Positions 61,201-64,000 of a stretch of 64,000 nucleotides of DNA are shown here, piece after piece. This DNA comes from Spirochaetales bacterium. GTDB lineage: Bacteria; Spirochaetota; Spirochaetia; DSM-2461. Below the pieces are notes generated by a model. The model saw only the letters and a program-made list of their open reading frames with translations, did no database searches and was not told the origin of the DNA. The first letter of the stretch is position 1; every line of letters starts with the position of its first letter. The position numbers and the translations under genes are program-made. The DNA lies in assembly GCA_016936555.1 (NCBI GenBank), contig JAFGXR010000034.1, positions 1 through 64,000 of the forward strand. Direction: 5' to 3'.

Positions 61201-64000
61201 ATATCGACTGCTGTAATACCATCATTATCCGTAAGATCCGCCAGCAGATTGATATTTCCGCTGATATCCGTACCACCGCCGTTCAATCCAAAATTGGATA
61301 TATCGGGGAAGGTTTCATCCAGTGTGATCGTTCTGGTCAATTCAATACTCTGAGCCCCTTCAATATCCTCAGCCATAAACTGAATATGGATATAGTTTTC
61401 AGCCGACACGGTATTCCAGGCTTTAGAACGGTAGAGTTCTCCTGTCGAGTTGATCTGAAGTTTCCAAACACCGCTCTGGAAATCGGAAATTTCATACCAG
61501 GTCCCTTCTCTTTCGAAGGGATCATTGGTGCCGTTTGCTCCATCGAGGTCGAAGGAATCGACATAATCGCCGTCACCGTTAATGTCAATTCTGGCATAAA
61601 CAGCATCGACAGCTTCATTATCCGTTGCCGTACCGATTATCAGAATGGCACCGCCCAATGTTGAATTATCAGAAGGTGTTGTAACACTGACAACCGGCTT
61701 ATCAAGATCCGGACTGATATTGAAACTGTACGACGAGATAGTTGTCTGATTGCCGGCGGCATCGGTCGCTCTGATTTCAACAGGATAATTATATGTTCCG
61801 TCACCATTATCTGTGGCATCATCTGTTACAGCTGACGTAACGGAATTGAAAGTGTAATTCCAGTTGTAAGTTCCGGAAAGAGTTTCCCAGGAACCTGTAA
61901 GTCCGCGTTTCATTTCTACAGAGGCGATTCTTTCATCGGTGGTTGTTCCCTGGATGGTGACTTCGCCTGTTACCAGAGCGCCGTCTGAAGGGTACTGGAT
62001 GTTTATAGCAGGATCGACCGTGTCAATTGTTACGGACCGTTCTTTGACCGTGCTGTTTCCGGCAATATCCGTTGCTTCATAAACCAGAGTTATGGAATCA
62101 TTTTCATAGGCATCGGGAAGTCTCTCGAGAGCGAAATCCCAGACATATTTACCTGCGACTGAATCGTAGTAGTACTCACCGGTTCCTTCAGTCGTTATAA
62201 GCCCCACACCGGGATCGGAAGTGAGCTCGACCGAAGTGACATTGTCGGACTGAACAGCTGTGATTGTCAGAGAATTAATTGCGAGATTGTCATAAGCTTC
62301 ACCGTCCGTTGTAACGTTTCCGCTGACATAGGAACCCTGCGCGGGAGAATTCACAGTTATAACAGGAGAACCAGAGTCTTTGAGAACCATGGTTTTCAAA
62401 GTCTGTCCGCTGTATTTCGACCAATCAACAGGTATGGCGGCCGAAGTGGCATCGGCACCGTTCAATTCGAAGTAATAGAGATCGTCGGAGACCGGAAGTG
62501 CATAGGACCAGGGCACATAGGTTGAATTACTTCCTGCAACAACACTGCCGGATACATCTGTTCCGTTCTGCAGCAAAAGGAGAGACGAGGCATCAAAAGC
62601 GTCATCATCTTCGGCTGTTCCGGATATTTTTGCACCCGTTCCGAGCAGAGGTATATCTGTTGCAACCATACCGGAGAAATTGCTTTCTACCGCAGCTGTA
62701 TTCGTATCAACTGCGCTGACAGAGTAAGTATAGGTGGCACCGGCTTTGGCACTCAAATCGGCATACCAGGTTATGGATGAATCTTCATCGGCTCCATTTA
62801 TAACTCTGACAGGAGTCGGAACACCATCGAATGTTAAAACGATTGAATCGATATCAACCCCGTCACTGTCCAGAAGCACGCCGGCGAGAATATAGTCGTC
62901 AGCCGAGACATAGGCCGTTGAGAGCTGGGAGAACACACTGATTCCCGACAGACTCAGAGAGGGCATATCCTCTTCCTGATCAATGGCAAAGGAAAGACTT
63001 TCATCGACGCTGTTGCCCGCGGAATCGACAGCCGTTACTGTGATGGATATTGGTCCATCGGCATAATATCCAGAAGGAGTCAGATCGAGATTGTAGCTCC
63101 AGCTGTATGTTCCCGTAACGATCTGATCATTCAGGTCGGCCAGGGTTCCCGGTCCGTCAATATCGATTACAACAGAACTGATGGTCGATAAAGCATCGCT
63201 GACAGTTCCCTGAATGATATAGCTCTCACCATTGACTACTGAAGATCCGTTGAGATTGATGAAAGAGACAACCGGAGGATCATCATCAAAGAAGATATCT
63301 CTTTTCACAACAGTGCTGATTTTACCGACAAGGTCGGTCGCTCTGATGAGAACCTCATTATTTCCGTCGGAAAGTTCTGAAGTTATATCGAGAGTCATAT
63401 CAACACCGGTGTATTCGGTCCGGCTCGAATCAGCAGCCCAGTCAGAGCCGTTAATCATCATTTCAAAGTAAACAACATCTTCTACGGGTCCACCGTCCAG
63501 GAGATCACCATGAACAAGGCCGTTCGTTTCATTAATGGTTATTTCGAGGACAACATTGCTGTTCGTGGTAATATTTGTGCCGATCAATCCGTCTTCAATA
63601 ATAACGGGAACTGCCTGGTCGATATCGAATTCGACCGTTTCAGCAGATGCGAAAGGGGTTCTGTTGCCCGAAGAGTCTTCGGCGAGAACATGGATATACC
63701 ATTTTCCTTCTGCTCTCCCCGTATCAACACCTCCTCCGTCGATATCAAAATCATCGGAAAAACTCCAATAACCCGATGTCAACAAGGGAGTGTAATCACC
63801 AATCGTTGTGGAGGCTGCAGCGTTCTGATCGATTAAATAGTAGATCTTTTCAACGCCGACGCCCGCATCGGAGCTGGAGCCGCTGAATGTGAATATATCG
63901 CCGGACAGTGAATTGACTCCGATCTGTCCTGCACCGGGATTACTTACAGTCAGAGTTTCGGGAGCCGTCATATCGAGACGAATCGTGGAGAGGATTTCCG
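58233..64000 (-). CDS. Giant Ig-like surface protein, N-terminus outside window
   Basis: More than 1,900 residues are visible, and the frame is open to base 64000 without a stop, so the Met at 63971 is not the start. The bulk is tandem bacterial Ig-like/cadherin-like domains of ~90-110 residues (repeated VDTVDPAINIQYPSDG, GTATDNEAVDAVYARI patterns). Calcium-loop-like DxDNDG motifs recur (SDLDNDGTVEPSEQ, NDGDGFIED, NYDGSVDASD). An IPT/TIG-like domain (VQINGYNLRAGGTGDSVMIG) precedes a C-terminal beta-propeller-like part with repeated LAYYKTS/IAYYDVA blades. It is probably an outer-surface adhesin or polysaccharide-binding protein (inference). Confidence 0.82.
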   Translation of the reverse strand, partial: EILSTIRLDMTAPETLTVSNPGAGQIGVNSLSGDIFTFSGSSSDAGVGVEKIYYLIDQNAAASTTIGDYTPLLTSGYWSFSDDFDIDGGGVDTGRAEGKWYIHVLAEDSSGNRTPFASAETVEFDIDQAVPVIIEDGLIGTNITTNSNVVLEITINETNGLVHGDLLDGGPVEDVVYFEMMINGSDWAADSSRTEYTGVDMTLDITSELSDGNNEVLIRATDLVGKISTVVKRDIFFDDDPPVVSFINLNGSSVVNGESYIIQGTVSDALSTISSVVIDIDGPGTLADLNDQIVTGTYSWSYNLDLTPSGYYADGPISITVTAVDSAGNSVDESLSFAIDQEEDMPSLSLSGISVFSQLSTAYVSADDYILAGVLLDSDGVDIDSIVLTFDGVPTPVRVINGADEDSSITWYADLSAKAGATYTYSVSAVDTNTAAVESNFSGMVATDIPLLGTGAKISGTAEDDDAFDASSLLLLQNGTDVSGSVVAGSNSTYVPWSYALPVSDDLYYFELNGADATSAAIPVDWSKYSGQTLKTMVLKDSGSPVITVNSPAQGSYVSGNVTTDGEAYDNLAINSLTITAVQSDNVTSVELTSDPGVGLITTEGTGEYYYDSVAGKYVWDFALERLPDAYENDSITLVYEATDIAGNSTVKERSVTIDTVDPAINIQYPSDGALVTGEVTIQGTTTDERIASVEMKRGLTGSWETLSGTYNWNYTFNSVTSAVTDDATDNGDGTYNYPVEIRATDAAGNQTTISSYSFNISPDLDKPVVSVTTPSDNSTLGGAILIIGTATDNEAVDAVYARIDINGDGDYVDSFDLDGANGTNDPFEREGTWYEISDFQSGVWKLQINSTGELYRSKAWNTVSAENYIHIQFMAEDIEGAQSIELTRTITLDETFPDISNFGLNGGGTDISGNINLLADLTDNDGITAVDISYNGGLSYESVYSGNTLSYSLDINKDSEATVGAGGLGLADNSAIVKVRLKVTDTTGYQSFSNLELSVDNIAPTGAYTGKVDDIGSAGGVYDAGNSITISGTAKDTGVVSSFGRVEVYIAQEGNIITPLTGAVSTSTTRDFGDGNGDVIYPLDSNASDFIVIDDTTEQGLIDNDGDGFIEDISYASGETSWATWFNTSYIDNNQAVEVHYVIYDKAGNASHYVEIMLIVGSDLDNDGTVEPSEQIAYPQAFQARRGLLYFELFGGTKTGFNLEIDDNLGNPTIFTSAPTTAVIIDTSSSVNYPEGDAVFTIRLYEGADLKLTKNISVEIKGADTAPPVLTMTALTQSSVVDGHLDQGDNGNGADYDISGTVKFQGTVTDDTMVQDIVLNIEGETPLILAEWDSGLFTAKNGGVITNQSLDWKEGHSVSFSYEWDSATITNIAELDLDVTFEARDYSNPTVSDVETYDIVPYIESITRTGFNTNRSKLGFYPLRRGETGVQINGYNLRAGGTGDSVMIGATSTSNSSASGEITTNVPAAAASGYLTVTVNSVTAINNLNSNSSTYNKESNPYVEGTSLWTDDRYIHIWQSDDNQTGSNRGYFTGSQDPIHPAMTMDGSGVLYASWSNYSLADVLVNSNDNDTTTRIFSSYDPAEHTDISYGTQLSVVYNANTYGNSSWDANGAGGVEVWRSGRTYYMEELYHDEMLMQFINQRVKTVGNISHISYYDTDTKSIKYDRKDLTSFQTAEQTSWINIDGYYDADDGTRVVGGTGSRNVNMKAGEYNAIDVTPSTLYPVIAYYDVANQKLKIAYSNSTNPSAANWTTQDVTANSSYSGKYVSMRIDSSGYVHLAYYKTSTGDLCYIKSTNNPTDGNTAYSFGPEVTVDSIGSVGMWADLSLNGASPVISYLDVSKVNSFDGLKIATIESSFDTNYDGSVDASDEVWETQNIPLAYEVDSKRTSIEFDTGNDNLWEKAIGYASSDYYRITYYIPE

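Noticed and set aside
1-64000. CRISPR arrays, insertion sequences, rRNA or tRNA genes
   Set aside because: No regularly spaced direct repeats, transposase motifs, cloverleaf sequences or rRNA segments were seen in reading the window. A covariance search could still find a cryptic RNA.

Overview
The window looks like chromosome from a free-living, anaerobic, saccharolytic spirochaete of the Spirochaetales (Spirochaeta or Oceanispirochaeta-like). This is an inference from gene content: BMP-type binding proteins with a non-lipidated signal peptide ending in ASGGQ, FapA/DUF342, membrane-anchored LuxR regulators, FabV as the only visible enoyl reductase, many signalling genes, and no rRNA or tRNA in view. 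Coding density is high and base composition is mid-range, with AT-richer patches at 1-1030 and 50000-52640.

Layout. 1-10.1 kb: end of a DUF4143 ATPase gene, a LacI regulator with a dihydroorotate-dehydrogenase-like ferredoxin oxidoreductase, a frameshifted DMT exporter, a MATE-isochorismatase pair, a 53-residue zinc ribbon, an orphan binding protein, a membrane LuxR regulator, a DUF885 lipoprotein and a truncated hydrolase. 10.2-15.6 kb: chemoreceptor, GGDEF protein, structured leader plus tyrS, and an exported YD-like protein. 15.6-24.1 kb: purine block with adenine deaminase, AzgA permease and a BMP/ABC nucleoside importer operon. 24.2-27.8 kb: histidine kinase plus REC-PP2C phosphatase, and a TlpA thioredoxin. 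27.9-39.8 kb: lipid and acyl-CoA block with a TetR regulator, the operon fabH-fabG-fabF-fabZ-fabV, mobA, an acyl-CoA ligase and etfB-etfA-acyl-CoA dehydrogenase. 39.9-46.6 kb: orphan binding protein, FapA-like protein, molybdenum hydroxylase (two subunits, no FAD subunit) and a xanthine/urate-type permease. 46.6-50 kb: AraC regulator, GH20 hexosaminidase, PTS EIIA and an acyl-ACP-thioesterase-like hotdog protein. 50-52.6 kb: two orphan genes flanked by LuxR-type and MarR-type regulators. 52.6-57 kb: heterodimeric ABC exporter with an SDR oxidoreductase. 57-64 kb: a binding protein and the end of a giant Ig-like surface protein.

How it fits together. Two metabolic themes recur. One is purine scavenging: nucleoside uptake, base permeases, adenine deamination and xanthine-type hydroxylation, with MobA for cofactor supply. 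The other is acyl-chain metabolism: type II fatty-acid synthesis, acyl-CoA activation and ETF-linked dehydrogenation. The fab and etf promoters share a near-identical 14-15 bp motif, which suggests one regulator.

The most striking signal is not a gene. At least eleven genes have a sigma-70-like -10 hexamer that ends exactly six bases before the start codon, with no Shine-Dalgarno sequence. Most also have a -35 element 16-17 bp further upstream. This predicts leaderless mRNAs for about a third of the transcription units here, mainly regulators and signalling proteins.
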